Both the position numbers and the translations under genes were made by a program. Source: Acidobacteriota bacterium (GTDB taxonomy: Bacteria > Acidobacteriota > Terriglobia > Bryobacterales > Bryobacteraceae). From it: a DNA stretch of 32,728 bases. This document shows positions 9,749 to 17,943 of this stretch, one piece after another (the stretch's first letter is position 1; every line of letters starts with the position of its first letter). The stretch is taken from positions 1 through 32,728 of the forward strand of contig VFZY01000049.1 of assembly GCA_016870915.1 (NCBI GenBank), in the 5' to 3' direction. Below the pieces are notes generated by a model. That model was not told where the DNA came from and ran no database searches. It was given only the letters and a program-made list of their open reading frames with translations.

Positions 9749-10212
9749 CAACCAAACTGGATGGCGGCGATCACCAGTTGCGGCGCCCCCTGATTCCAGC
9801 TTCCGGGCAGCGTGTCGAACGGCAGCCGGAACGGGCGCGTTTCGCCGGGCTTCAACCCGGCGCCACGGTTGCGGACAATGGGGATCCGTTCGCGCAAAAC
9901 CACCTGGCCATAGGGGTCGTAGAAGACGCAGTTCACCTCGACGGCATTGAGCACACGGTCGCCCGCGTTGGTGATCTTCCCCAGGATCTCCACCACCTGC
10001 TGGCCGCCGTAGCTCTCGGTGGCCTTGATCCCCACGTCGCTCAAACGCAGGTTGCGCACGTAGGCCTTGGCTTCGGGCGTGATGGCGGCGGGTGGCGGAG
10101 CCATCGCCGGTCCGCGCTGCAGATACCAGACACCGCCGGCAAGCACCACGGCGCCAATGCCAATGACGCCCAGCATCACCGGGCTGGGGCCGGAGTTCGT
10201 CCTAGTTGCCAC
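9748..10212 (-). CDS. Membrane-anchored FxLYD-like hypothetical protein
   Basis: A 154-residue protein with one N-terminal membrane helix (about 12-30, VMLGVIGIGAVVLAGGVWYL), a proline-rich linker, and an extracytoplasmic beta domain. The pattern VVEILGKITNAGDRVLNAVEVNCVFYDPYG followed by GLKPGETRPFRLPFDTLPGSW matches FxLYD/DUF2393-type immunoglobulin-like domains, whose function is not well defined. The start is GTG, inside the last 11 bases of TldE, with GGGAG about ten bases upstream. Its stop overlaps the ATG of the receiver fusion (TGATG), so it is translationally tied to both neighbours. Confidence 0.7.
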   Translation of the reverse strand: MATRTNSGPSPVMLGVIGIGAVVLAGGVWYLQRGPAMAPPPAAITPEAKAYVRNLRLSDVGIKATESYGGQQVVEILGKITNAGDRVLNAVEVNCVFYDPYGQVVLRERIPIVRNRGAGLKPGETRPFRLPFDTLPGSWNQGAPQLVIAAIQFG

Positions 10213-11560
10213 TGATGGTCATCTCCCGAATTAGCAATGTGGGCGATGCGACGGAACCGCGGAACTCAAGGTCATTGCCGATTGCCTCGATGTCCCGCAG
10301 CATCTGCTTCAGATTGCCGGCGATCGTGATCTCACTCACCGGGTAGGCGATCTCGCCATTCTCGATCCACACCCCGGCGGCGCCGCGCGAGTAATCGCCG
10401 GTCACTGTGTTCACACCCTGGCCGAGCAGTTCAGTCACCAGCAGGCCCGCCCGAATCGATTGTATGATATCGCCCGGCGTCTTGCCGCCCGGCTCAAGAA
10501 ACAGGTTGCCGTGATCCACGGAGGCGTTGCCGGAAAGGCCGCGCGACGCGTTGCCCGTGGTCCTCATGCCCAGCTTCCTGGCCGTGTAGCTGTTGTGCAG
10601 GAAGCTCTTGAGCACGCCGTTTTCGATCACCAGGGTGCGCCGCGTCGGCACACCTTCGTCGTCAAACGGCGAGGTGCCGAACAGACCGGGCAGCGTGCCG
10701 TCGTCGATGAGCGTCACGCCCTCGGCGGCCACGCGCTCGCCCAGGCTTGCGGCCAGGAAACTCGCCTGGCGGTAGACCGAATCGCCGTCCACCGCTTCAA
10801 AGATGTGGCCAAGCAGGGACCGCGCCGTGCGCGGCTCAAACACAATGGGTGCCTTCTGCGTGGGCACCTTGCGCGCCCCCAACCGGCGCAGCACGCGCTC
10901 CGCCGCGCGCCGGCCTACTTCGGCCGCTGGTTCAAGGCGCGATGCGCTCCGCGCCACCGTGTACCAGTAATCGCGCTCCATGGTTTCGCCCTGGCGTGCC
11001 ACCGGAACCGCGCTCATCGAGCAACTCGACGTCCGGTAGCTCCCCGTGAAGCCCAGCGAGTTCGAGAAGTATCGCGCGCCCAGATTGGAATCGAACCCCG
11101 CGCCCTCCGAATTCGTGATACGCGCATCGGCGTCAAGCGCCGCTGCCTCCGCCTCCTTCGCCCACCGGATCTTCAACTCCGGATCGAGCGCCGCGACATC
11201 GTCGTTGTAGATGCCGAGGTTCAACTCGTGGCGGCCCAGGTCCGCCGGATCCGGAAGGCCGGCATGAGGATCTTCCGTGGTGATGCGCGCATTGTCCACC
11301 GCCGAGGCCACCATGCGCCGCAGCCCGTCCAGCGAGAGATCCGATGTGTACGCGCTGCCCGTGCAGCCGCCCACAAGCACCCGCAGACCCGCCGCGCGCG
11401 ACCCCGCCTGCTTCAACTGCTCAATCTCGCGCATCCGCACACTGGCCGAAAACTCCTCGCCTTCGGCCACGGTGCATTCGGCGCCCGTCGCCCCGCGGTC
11501 AAGCGCCATGCGGACCACGTCGGCTGATAACTGTTCGTAGGAAGTTGTATCGAAGGCCAT
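10202..11560 (-). CDS. tldE: TldE/PmbA-family metalloprotease subunit
   Basis: The non-catalytic partner of TldD, 452 residues, normal length. In Escherichia coli TldD and TldE form a heterodimeric zinc protease that degrades unfolded peptides through a narrow tunnel and matures microcin B17. The TldE type shows in GLRVLVGGCTGSAYTSDLS near the N terminus and in the C-terminal half: FEPRTARSLLGHIFEAVDGD, DDGTLPGLFGTSPFDDEGVPT, TGNASRG, and the ending TIAGNLKQMLRDIEAIGNDLEF. The HExxxH zinc motif is absent, as expected for this subunit. The ATG lies three bases after the TldD stop. Confidence 0.92.
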   Translation of the reverse strand: MAFDTTSYEQLSADVVRMALDRGATGAECTVAEGEEFSASVRMREIEQLKQAGSRAAGLRVLVGGCTGSAYTSDLSLDGLRRMVASAVDNARITTEDPHAGLPDPADLGRHELNLGIYNDDVAALDPELKIRWAKEAEAAALDADARITNSEGAGFDSNLGARYFSNSLGFTGSYRTSSCSMSAVPVARQGETMERDYWYTVARSASRLEPAAEVGRRAAERVLRRLGARKVPTQKAPIVFEPRTARSLLGHIFEAVDGDSVYRQASFLAASLGERVAAEGVTLIDDGTLPGLFGTSPFDDEGVPTRRTLVIENGVLKSFLHNSYTARKLGMRTTGNASRGLSGNASVDHGNLFLEPGGKTPGDIIQSIRAGLLVTELLGQGVNTVTGDYSRGAAGVWIENGEIAYPVSEITIAGNLKQMLRDIEAIGNDLEFRGSVASPTLLIREMTISGN

Positions 11561-11563
11561 GGC

Positions 11564-12997
11564 TCAGGCAACTCCCCCCACGGTCATCTTGTCGATGCGA
11601 ACGGTGGGGATGCCCACGCCCACCGGGATGCTCTGGCCTTCCTTGCCGCAGATGCCGATGCCTTCATCCAACTTGAGGTCGTTGCCCACCATGCTGATCC
11701 ACTTGAGCGCTTCGGGCCCATTGCCGATCAGCGTCGCGCCGCGCACCGGGCGCGTCAGCCGGCCGTCTTCAATGAGGTAGCTTTCGGAGGCCGAAAACAC
11801 GAAGTTCCCGCTGGTGATATCCACCTGGCCGCCCCCGAAATTCACGCAGTACAACCCTTTTGGCACGCCGCGGATAATCTCCTCGGGGTCGCTTTCTCCC
11901 GCCAGCATGAACGTGTTGGTCATGCGTGGCAGAGGGATGTTCTGATAGTTCTCGCGGCGGCCCGAGCCGGTGGCTTTGGCGCCTGTCAGCCGGCTTGAGA
12001 GCTTGTCCTGAAGGTAGCCGCGCAGGATGCCGTTTTCGATCAGCACGTTCGACTGCGTGGGCTCCCCCTCGTCGTCCACGTTGAGCGAGCCGCGGCGGTT
12101 GGCGATGGTGCCATCATCCACCACCGTGCACAACGGGCTGGCCACCTGCTGGCCGATGCGGCCCGTGAACGCTGAAGTGCCCTTGCGGTTGAAGTCGGCC
12201 TCAAGCCCATGCCCCACCGCCTCATGCAGCAGTACACCGGGCCAGCCGGAACCCAACACCACCGTGGTCTCCCCGGCCGGCGCATCCACGGCATCAAGCT
12301 GCACAATCGCCTGGCGTGCCGCCTCCCGGGCAAAGTACTCCGGTGTTTTCTCTTCCAGGAAATAGTTGAGTTCGTGGCGGCCGCCGCCGCCCGCGTAACC
12401 CTGCTCCGGCGTGCCCTCGGCGGATTCGCGTGCCAGCGCCATCACACTCAGACGGGCCAGCGGCTGCCGGTCGAAACTGAGCGTGCCCTCGCTTGTCGCC
12501 ACCAGCACATGCCTCAGATTGTCGGCATAGGTGGCCTGCACCTGGAACACGCGCGGATCATAGGCGCGGGCCGCCCGGTCGGCGCGCTTGATCAATTCGG
12601 CGCGAGCGGCCAGCGCCGTATCGATGGGCGCCGTCAGCACCGGGTAGAGGTTGCGCCGCGCGGATTCCGTGAAGCCTGTCTTTTCCACCTTCGAAGGTCC
12701 GCTGGCGATGCAGGCTGCCGTTCTGGCGGCTTTCAGAATGCGCTCCGGACTCAGGTCGTCGGAGTAGGCGTAGCCGGTCTTCTCCCCGGCCAGCACACGC
12801 ACTCCAACGCCCAGCGTGACACCCTGGCTGGCCGTCTTGACGATGCCTTCGTCGATGGAAAGAACGGTGCTGGCGAAATACTCGAAATAAAGGTCGGCAT
12901 AGTCGCCGCCACAGGAAAGGGCCTCGGAAAGATAACGTTCCAGGTCGCGCTCCCCAATGCCAAAGTGGCGCGCGAAATACGAATCGGAAATACCCAC
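11564..12997 (-). CDS. tldD: TldD-family zinc metalloprotease, catalytic subunit
   Basis: Catalytic half of the TldD/TldE protease, 477 residues, the usual length. The zinc motif HEAVGH is at residues 258-263 (LLHEAVGHGLEADF), and the third ligand is likely Cys450 in GICGKEGQ near the C terminus. Other family marks are DDGTIANRRGSLNVDDEGEPT, the GRRENYQNIPLPRMTN segment, and ALKWISMVGNDL. The start is GTG; no convincing Shine-Dalgarno sequence precedes it, so a slightly different start is possible, but the N terminus reads well from here. It sits 24 bases after the YkgJ-like gene and three bases before tldE. No RiPP precursor or cyclodehydratase gene is visible in the window. Confidence 0.94.
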   Translation of the reverse strand: MGISDSYFARHFGIGERDLERYLSEALSCGGDYADLYFEYFASTVLSIDEGIVKTASQGVTLGVGVRVLAGEKTGYAYSDDLSPERILKAARTAACIASGPSKVEKTGFTESARRNLYPVLTAPIDTALAARAELIKRADRAARAYDPRVFQVQATYADNLRHVLVATSEGTLSFDRQPLARLSVMALARESAEGTPEQGYAGGGGRHELNYFLEEKTPEYFAREAARQAIVQLDAVDAPAGETTVVLGSGWPGVLLHEAVGHGLEADFNRKGTSAFTGRIGQQVASPLCTVVDDGTIANRRGSLNVDDEGEPTQSNVLIENGILRGYLQDKLSSRLTGAKATGSGRRENYQNIPLPRMTNTFMLAGESDPEEIIRGVPKGLYCVNFGGGQVDITSGNFVFSASESYLIEDGRLTRPVRGATLIGNGPEALKWISMVGNDLKLDEGIGICGKEGQSIPVGVGIPTVRIDKMTVGGVA

Positions 12998-13021
12998 AAT
13001 TTCAGGCTAGCAGACGCCGTT

Positions 13022-13537
13022 TCATTTGCTGGCGGCGGGGCGGAACGCGGTGGCCTCCTTGAAGGCCTCAAGCGTGTTGAAGGCGATGGGGCAGTAGGTG
13101 GCCCGGTCGGGCATGTCCCACATGCGGGCGACGATGGAACCCGGTCCACGGACCAGATGCGGGAACTGCTCGCAGGTCTGCGGGCGGGCCTCATAGACCG
13201 TGCAGTGATTGCCGTCCAGGAACACACACCCGCCCGCGCCGCGCTTCAGAATCAGGCCCTCATCCGCAGTCTCCTCGGTATAGTCGCGGATAAACACGGC
13301 TCGCGAAACGCGCAGCAGTTTGGCCAGCCGCTCGATATCGCGCTCGGTGACGCACGCCGTGGCCTCGCGGCAGCAGTTGGCGCATGTGGTGCAGTCGATT
13401 TGCGACTCCACCTGCTCGGCGATTACCCGCAGGCGCCGGTCCGGAAACGAACGCCGCTTCAGATGCTGGCGCAACTTCAGGTTCTCCGCGCGCAGTTTCT
13501 CGCCCTGCCGCCGGATCTCGGTCAGATCGGTAATCAC
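13022..13537 (-). CDS. YkgJ-type CxxCxxCC cysteine-cluster protein
   Basis: A 171-residue protein with an N-terminal charged helix likely to form a coiled coil ([20 protein letters not shown], about residues 6-25), then the YkgJ-family metal or Fe-S cluster motif CTTCANCC, followed by [29 protein letters not shown] and TCEQFPHL. This spacing of cysteines is diagnostic of the family, which is thought to bind zinc or an Fe-S cluster; its reaction is unknown. I chose the GTG at 13537 because it overlaps the upstream stop as GTGA, a common coupling arrangement; the frame continues upstream but only across the neighbouring gene. It stands between a sugar-isomerase-like gene and tldD. Confidence 0.85.
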   Translation of the reverse strand: MITDLTEIRRQGEKLRAENLKLRQHLKRRSFPDRRLRVIAEQVESQIDCTTCANCCREATACVTERDIERLAKLLRVSRAVFIRDYTEETADEGLILKRGAGGCVFLDGNHCTVYEARPQTCEQFPHLVRGPGSIVARMWDMPDRATYCPIAFNTLEAFKEATAFRPAASK

Positions 13538-15120
13538 AGCGTCCCGCAGATCGCCACTTCCAGACCCAGTGCCTGGAATGCCGCGGCCTTCGCGGCCAGC
13601 CCCCGCACAGCCGCGCCGCGATCGGGCGCATACGCCACCTGGATGTGATTCGCCTTGTGCCGCGCCATCATCTGGTCGCGCGACACGCCGCGCGTCACCG
13701 CGTGCATGATGGGCCATTGCGGTGTGGTGACGCTCCAGCGGCGCTCGGTCTCCGCGCGCGGCAACTCAACCGATTCCGCCAGCCCCAGATCGGCCTTCAG
13801 CACGCCCTTGTCGACGTAGACCCGGCTCCAGACCACCTCTCCCGGCTTGCTGATGCCCTTCACCGTGCCGCCGCCCAGACGGAAGTACATGGGAGGCTGC
13901 CGTTCGCTGGTTGTGCCCGCGTAACCGCCAATAAAGTGCTGCGGCGGCGCCGCGCCCGAGATTTCGAACACCCAGACGAACCGGCCCTGGTAATCCTCGC
14001 CGTACCGCACATCGTGCAGCGTGTTCTCCGGGTCATACCCAAGCTGGCGCCACAGCCAGTAGGTCAGCAGACCGTCCAGCCCGGCGCATTCGTCCACTTC
14101 GTTGAAGTGCGGCAGTGCTTCACCGGCATAAAGCAGACGGCCATCATGGGCGTACGCGGGCGGCCGGTCGGCGTTGTTGAGCAATCCCTCCACCAGGTCC
14201 GATGCCGGGGACAGATCCTTCAACCCCTGCTGATACTGAATCCCGATGGTGTCGCAGCCGAAGTCGTCCGCAATGCGCAAGGCCGCGATGTACATGCGGC
14301 ACTGGTCCAGGATCTGGGCATCGGTCAACTCGGTCTCTTCGTCGCTGCCGGTGAGGAATCGCATGCCCCTGGCGTCCAGCCAGTCGCGCACTGCCTGCGC
14401 CTCGGCGGCCGTCACCTCGCGCATCGCGGCGTAGAGGGCGGATTGGCTCAAGCGCTCCTTGAACACGCCGGTGGGGTGCAGCAGTTCATCGGGGATGATG
14501 GCGTTGTACATCCCCATGCAGCCTTCGTCGAAAACACCCATGATGTGTTTGCGCCGGCGGAACGCCGCTCCGAACGCCGCGCCTTGCTCCAGAGCATCCG
14601 CGGGCAGCCCGGCCTCCGCAACGCCGCGCACGTGGCTGGTGTCGTGCGTCACCGCCTGGCCCCCAAGCCAGCGCGCCAGTCCATCGCGAAACGCGGCGTC
14701 GGTGAAGTCCGCGCTCCAGAGCGTGGAATACTCGATGCCCGCCTTGGTCAGCGACCCGTTCAGGTTCAGCATGCCGACCAGACCGGGCCACTCCCCACTC
14801 CAGTTGGCCACCGTGAGAATGGGTCCGCGATGCGTGTAGAGTCCGTGCAGAAGATGGTGCGAATACTGCCACACGGCCTCGCACACAATGAGTGGGGCCG
14901 TGGGCGGAATCTGCCGGAAGACCTGCATGCCATGCTTCTGGCTGTCGATGAAGCCGTGGCCCTTGGCGTCATCGTACGGATGGCCGCGCACGATGGTGTG
15001 CCCCAGGGACTCAACGGCGGCGATCACCGCCGCTTCGGCGCGCTGCTGGGCAGGCCAGCACTTCCGGTTCGCGGCAAGGCGAAGGTCACCATTGGCGACC
15101 AGGTAAACGGACTCAGGCAT
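13534..15120 (-). CDS. L-fucose/arabinose isomerase-like protein
   Basis: A 528-residue cytoplasmic protein, first gene of the seven-gene operon. Segments such as [57 protein letters not shown] and [11 protein letters not shown] resemble the large FucI/AraA isomerase superfamily, which interconverts aldoses and ketoses with a divalent metal. The acidic residues in SDLVEGLLN and HFNEVDE are plausible metal ligands. The match is to uncharacterised relatives rather than to true FucI, so the substrate is open. The ATG at 15120 is preferred over an in-frame GTG 18 bases earlier because [14 protein letters not shown] starts a Rossmann strand; neither has a strong ribosome-binding site. Confidence 0.65.
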   Translation of the reverse strand: MPESVYLVANGDLRLAANRKCWPAQQRAEAAVIAAVESLGHTIVRGHPYDDAKGHGFIDSQKHGMQVFRQIPPTAPLIVCEAVWQYSHHLLHGLYTHRGPILTVANWSGEWPGLVGMLNLNGSLTKAGIEYSTLWSADFTDAAFRDGLARWLGGQAVTHDTSHVRGVAEAGLPADALEQGAAFGAAFRRRKHIMGVFDEGCMGMYNAIIPDELLHPTGVFKERLSQSALYAAMREVTAAEAQAVRDWLDARGMRFLTGSDEETELTDAQILDQCRMYIAALRIADDFGCDTIGIQYQQGLKDLSPASDLVEGLLNNADRPPAYAHDGRLLYAGEALPHFNEVDECAGLDGLLTYWLWRQLGYDPENTLHDVRYGEDYQGRFVWVFEISGAAPPQHFIGGYAGTTSERQPPMYFRLGGGTVKGISKPGEVVWSRVYVDKGVLKADLGLAESVELPRAETERRWSVTTPQWPIMHAVTRGVSRDQMMARHKANHIQVAYAPDRGAAVRGLAAKAAAFQALGLEVAICGTL

Positions 15121-15239
15121 ACGAGCCCATTGTGGCACTTCGGCCGCCAGGGGTCGGGAGTGGCAGGGGTCCGGGCCAATGGTAATCTGGAAGTAGGCCG
15201 GTTCGCACGGTGAGCCAGGCCATCCTCCCTTTCAGTGTT

Positions 15240-15315
15240 GACCTGGTAGCTCAGTCGGTAGAGCATCTGACTTTTAATCAGAGGGTCGCGGGTTCGAGTC
15301 CCGCCCGGGTCACCA
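15240..15315 (+). tRNA. tRNA-Lys (anticodon TTT)
   Basis: A full cloverleaf: acceptor stem GACCTGG/CCGGGTC with one G-T wobble, D arm GCTC...GAGC, anticodon stem TCTGA/TCAGA around loop CTTTTAA with TTT at 15273-15275, variable loop, and T arm GCGGG-TTCGAGT-CCCGC. The discriminator A is at 15312 and CCA is encoded at 15313-15315. No integrase gene lies nearby, so there is no sign that it serves as an attachment site. Confidence 0.97.
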
Positions 15316-15379
15316 TCCCTTTTCATCTTCCCGCTCAACCACTTGCGGACCACGCTCGGCTTCGTGTGCCATCCCAGGT

Positions 15380-15397
15380 GTTTTGACTCGTCAAAAC
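15380..15397. repeat. Inverted repeat GTTTTGAC-TC-GTCAAAAC
   Basis: Two 8-base arms separated by two bases form a near-continuous palindrome. The two-base spacer is too short for a stable hairpin loop, so a binding site for a dimeric regulator is the more natural reading. It is 113 bases upstream of the GTG of receptor 3. Confidence 0.5.
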
Positions 15398-15425
15398 GCA
15401 GCAACATAAGTGTTTGCGCATGATG

Positions 15426-15452
15426 GGGGTGAGGTGATCTCCGCCTCACCCC
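15426..15452. repeat. 9-bp stem inverted repeat
   Basis: GGGGTGAGG (15426-15434) and CCTCACCCC (15444-15452) pair perfectly around a 9-base loop. No T-run follows on either strand, so it is not a standard terminator. It may be a leader structure, an operator half-site pair, or the 3' processing boundary of the tRNA transcript. Two bases further lies a 10-bp palindrome, AACGTACGTT (15455-15464). Confidence 0.5.
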
Positions 15453-15474
15453 TAAACGTACGTTGCGCGACTCT

Positions 15475-15492
15475 TGTTAATTATAATTAACA
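15475..15492 (+). promoter_or_regulatory. Perfect 18-bp palindrome enclosing TATAAT (candidate operator/-10)
   Basis: TGTTAATTATAATTAACA reads identically on both strands and is the only strongly AT-rich spot in this GC-rich region. It contains a consensus -10 hexamer TATAAT at 15482-15487. A transcript from it would start near 15494 and have a leader of about 16 bases before the GTG at 15510. No good -35 hexamer is seen at 16-18 bases spacing, which would fit a promoter needing an activator or another sigma factor. A regulator bound here would block the -10 directly. Confidence 0.55.
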
Positions 15493-15509
15493 GTGCTAGC
15501 ATATCGATA

Positions 15510-17924
15510 GTGAACATTTCGATCACAGCTTGGCCGGTCACTGGTTGGTTTTGCGCCGTTCTAGCCGCTCTGCCAGCCGCCGGGCAGGCCACTGCCGTCA
15601 TCCAGGGGCGTGTCATCGACCCCACCGGCGCCCCCGTTTCCGAGGCCGTTGTCACTGTCAGCAACCCCGTGGCCGGTCTCCACAAGCGCATCGAGACCGG
15701 GATCGATGGCCAGTTCACTGTGGGGAATCTGCCCTTTCAGGCCTACCGGATTGGCGTGGACCGCGAGGGGTTCGCTCCGTTTCGCTCCGAAGTGGCCGCG
15801 CGCTCGAACGTACCTGTCGAGGTGACGGTGCGTCTGGAGTTAACCACGGTCTATCAGAACCTCAGTGTCAGCGCCAACGCGGGAGCCCTGCTGGTGGACC
15901 CGGGCGAAACCGGCACCCGTGTCCAGATGAACCAGAACCAGATTGACCGCATGGCTCTTCAGGCCGGGAATCGCGGCCTGGAAGCCGTGCTTGCCACCTT
16001 CCCCGGTTTCTCCATGAACGCCAACGGGGCCATCCATCCTCGCGGCGCGCACAACCAAATGACCTTTGTCATCGACGGCATGCCCATCACCGACCAGTTG
16101 ACCGGAGCCTTCGCCAACGCCGTCGACCCGAACATCGTCCAGACCGTCGACCTCTATACGGGCAACATCCCCGCCGAGTATGGCAGCAAAGTCTCTGCTG
16201 TGGCCAGCGTCACTACACGGGCCGGCCTCGGTTCGGGGCGGCGCTTGGGGGGGACCACAACGCTCAGCGCCGCGGGGTTCGACACCGCTTCCCAGGTGAC
16301 ATCGCTTAGCGGTGAATCGGGACGCGTGGGCTACACCGTGCTCGCCAACACCATGGAGAGCCATCGCTATCTTGACCAGGTGTCGCTCGACAACCTCCAC
16401 AACGGCGGCAATTCCGCCCGCGCCTTCGCTCGCGCCGATATCCAGGCCACCGGGCGCGACGTGGTGCGTTTGAACGCGCTGGCCGGCCGGTCCTCGTTCG
16501 AACTGGCCAATCTTCGTTCCCAGCAGGAGAATGGCATGCGCCAGCGCCAGCGCCTGGAAGACGGCTCCCTGTCGCTCGGCTGGGTGCATCTGCTGAGCCC
16601 GGTGGCGAGCATCGACAGCACAGTGTCTTACCGCAGTTCGCGAGCGTTGCTGCTGCCCAGCCCCGGTGACATTCCCGTAACCGCGTGGCAGGACCGCCGC
16701 ATCGAAACCTACACCGCCTGGAACCGCTTCAACCTCACACGCGGCGCGCACAATCTGAAGGCCGGTATCGACGGCCAGTGGTTCCCGGTGCGGGAAGCGT
16801 TCCGCTTCGGCGTCACGAGCGCGGATTTCAACCGGCCTGGCACCGAAGACTACATCGCCACTCTGGCCGCGCATGACCTGACGCGCGGCGGCCGGCAGTT
16901 CACATTCGCCCGGCGCTCCACCGGCCGCCTGGCCAGCGGCTTCGTTCAGGATCAGGTACGCCTGGGGCGCTTCCAGATCTCGGCTGGACTGCGCTTTGAC
17001 GACTACCGGTTCCTGGTGCGCGGCAGCCAGTGGCAGCCGCGGGTGGGCTTTTCCTTCCACCTGCGCGAGACCGGCACCGTGCTGCGCGCCTCCTACAACC
17101 GCACCTATCAAACGCCGCCCAACGAGAATCTCCTGCTCGCCAGTTCCAGCGAATCAAGCGTCCTTGTCGATCCCGATGCGCGCCTCACCCTGGGCGGCGC
17201 CCTGGCCCTGATCCAACCGGAGCGCCAGAACTTCTTTGAAGCCTCCGTGCAACAGGGCGTGGGAAGCCAGGTGAGCGTCTGGGCCTCGTATTATCACAAG
17301 AACTCGCGGGATCAGCAGGACAACAACAACTTCTTCAACACCGGCGTGATTTTCCCGATGGCCCTGGCCAGCATTCGCGTCAACGGGCTGGAAGGGCGCA
17401 TGGTGTTGACCCCCGTGCGCGGCTTTAGCGGAAGCCTCAGCATCACGCACGCACGCGCCGTGTCCACCCCGCCGTTCACCGGCGGCCTGTTCATCGGAAA
17501 CTCCGCTGTAAGCCTGCTCAACCAGGGCCCGTTTCTCATCGATCACGATCAGGCGCTGGCGGTTCACGGCGTGGCCACCTGGACCAGCCGGCGCGGCTTC
17601 TACACCACGGCGAGCGTCCGCTACGACAGCGGCCTGGTGGCCAATCCCTCGGACCCCGAGGCCGTCGCCGCCGACCCTGACTATGCGGACCTGCTGCCGC
17701 TCGTCAACCTCACCGCCGCCGTACCCCGGGTGCGGCCGCGCACCATCGCCGATCTGGTGGTGGGCTATGAACGGTCCCGCGACGGCAGCAAGCGCTGGGA
17801 CCTCTCGCTGATGCTGACGAATCTCACCAACCGAACCGCGCTCTACAACTTCCAATCCATCTTCGTGGGCACCCGCCTGGTTCAGCCGCGCACGGCCGGC
17901 GTTCGTTTGCGCATCCACTTCTAA
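15510..17924 (+). CDS. TonB-dependent receptor, Oar-like, short form (receptor 3)
   Basis: An 804-residue receptor, some 250 residues shorter than the other two. After a signal peptide ending near AAGQA comes the carboxypeptidase-regulatory-like domain (VIDPTGAPVSEAVVTV, GIDGQFTVGNLPFQAYRI), a plug (LEAVLATFPGFSMNANGAIHPRG, then MTFVIDGMPITDQ and YTGNIPAEYGSKVSAVASVTT), and a barrel ending GVRLRIHF. The GTG at 15510 is preferred: an earlier TTG at 15474 would lie upstream of the predicted transcription start, and the signal peptide reads well from the GTG. No clear Shine-Dalgarno sequence is present. The M20 peptidase begins 19 bases after its stop, suggesting one transcript and possibly a peptide substrate. 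Confidence 0.88.
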   Translation: MNISITAWPVTGWFCAVLAALPAAGQATAVIQGRVIDPTGAPVSEAVVTVSNPVAGLHKRIETGIDGQFTVGNLPFQAYRIGVDREGFAPFRSEVAARSNVPVEVTVRLELTTVYQNLSVSANAGALLVDPGETGTRVQMNQNQIDRMALQAGNRGLEAVLATFPGFSMNANGAIHPRGAHNQMTFVIDGMPITDQLTGAFANAVDPNIVQTVDLYTGNIPAEYGSKVSAVASVTTRAGLGSGRRLGGTTTLSAAGFDTASQVTSLSGESGRVGYTVLANTMESHRYLDQVSLDNLHNGGNSARAFARADIQATGRDVVRLNALAGRSSFELANLRSQQENGMRQRQRLEDGSLSLGWVHLLSPVASIDSTVSYRSSRALLLPSPGDIPVTAWQDRRIETYTAWNRFNLTRGAHNLKAGIDGQWFPVREAFRFGVTSADFNRPGTEDYIATLAAHDLTRGGRQFTFARRSTGRLASGFVQDQVRLGRFQISAGLRFDDYRFLVRGSQWQPRVGFSFHLRETGTVLRASYNRTYQTPPNENLLLASSSESSVLVDPDARLTLGGALALIQPERQNFFEASVQQGVGSQVSVWASYYHKNSRDQQDNNNFFNTGVIFPMALASIRVNGLEGRMVLTPVRGFSGSLSITHARAVSTPPFTGGLFIGNSAVSLLNQGPFLIDHDQALAVHGVATWTSRRGFYTTASVRYDSGLVANPSDPEAVAADPDYADLLPLVNLTAAVPRVRPRTIADLVVGYERSRDGSKRWDLSLMLTNLTNRTALYNFQSIFVGTRLVQPRTAGVRLRIHF

Positions 17925-17943
17925 TCTCGCTACCATTGCGCTG

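Noticed and set aside
12209-13648. 479-codon plus-strand open frame opposite tldD and the YkgJ-like gene
   Set aside because: Spans two real genes on the other strand and shows no recognisable sequence.
13645-15213. 522-codon plus-strand open frame opposite the isomerase-like gene
   Set aside because: Antisense shadow; the minus-strand protein has coherent motifs and operon spacing.
15240-15315. tRNA-Lys as an integration site for a genomic island
   Set aside because: No integrase and no repeat of the tRNA 3' end found downstream in the window.
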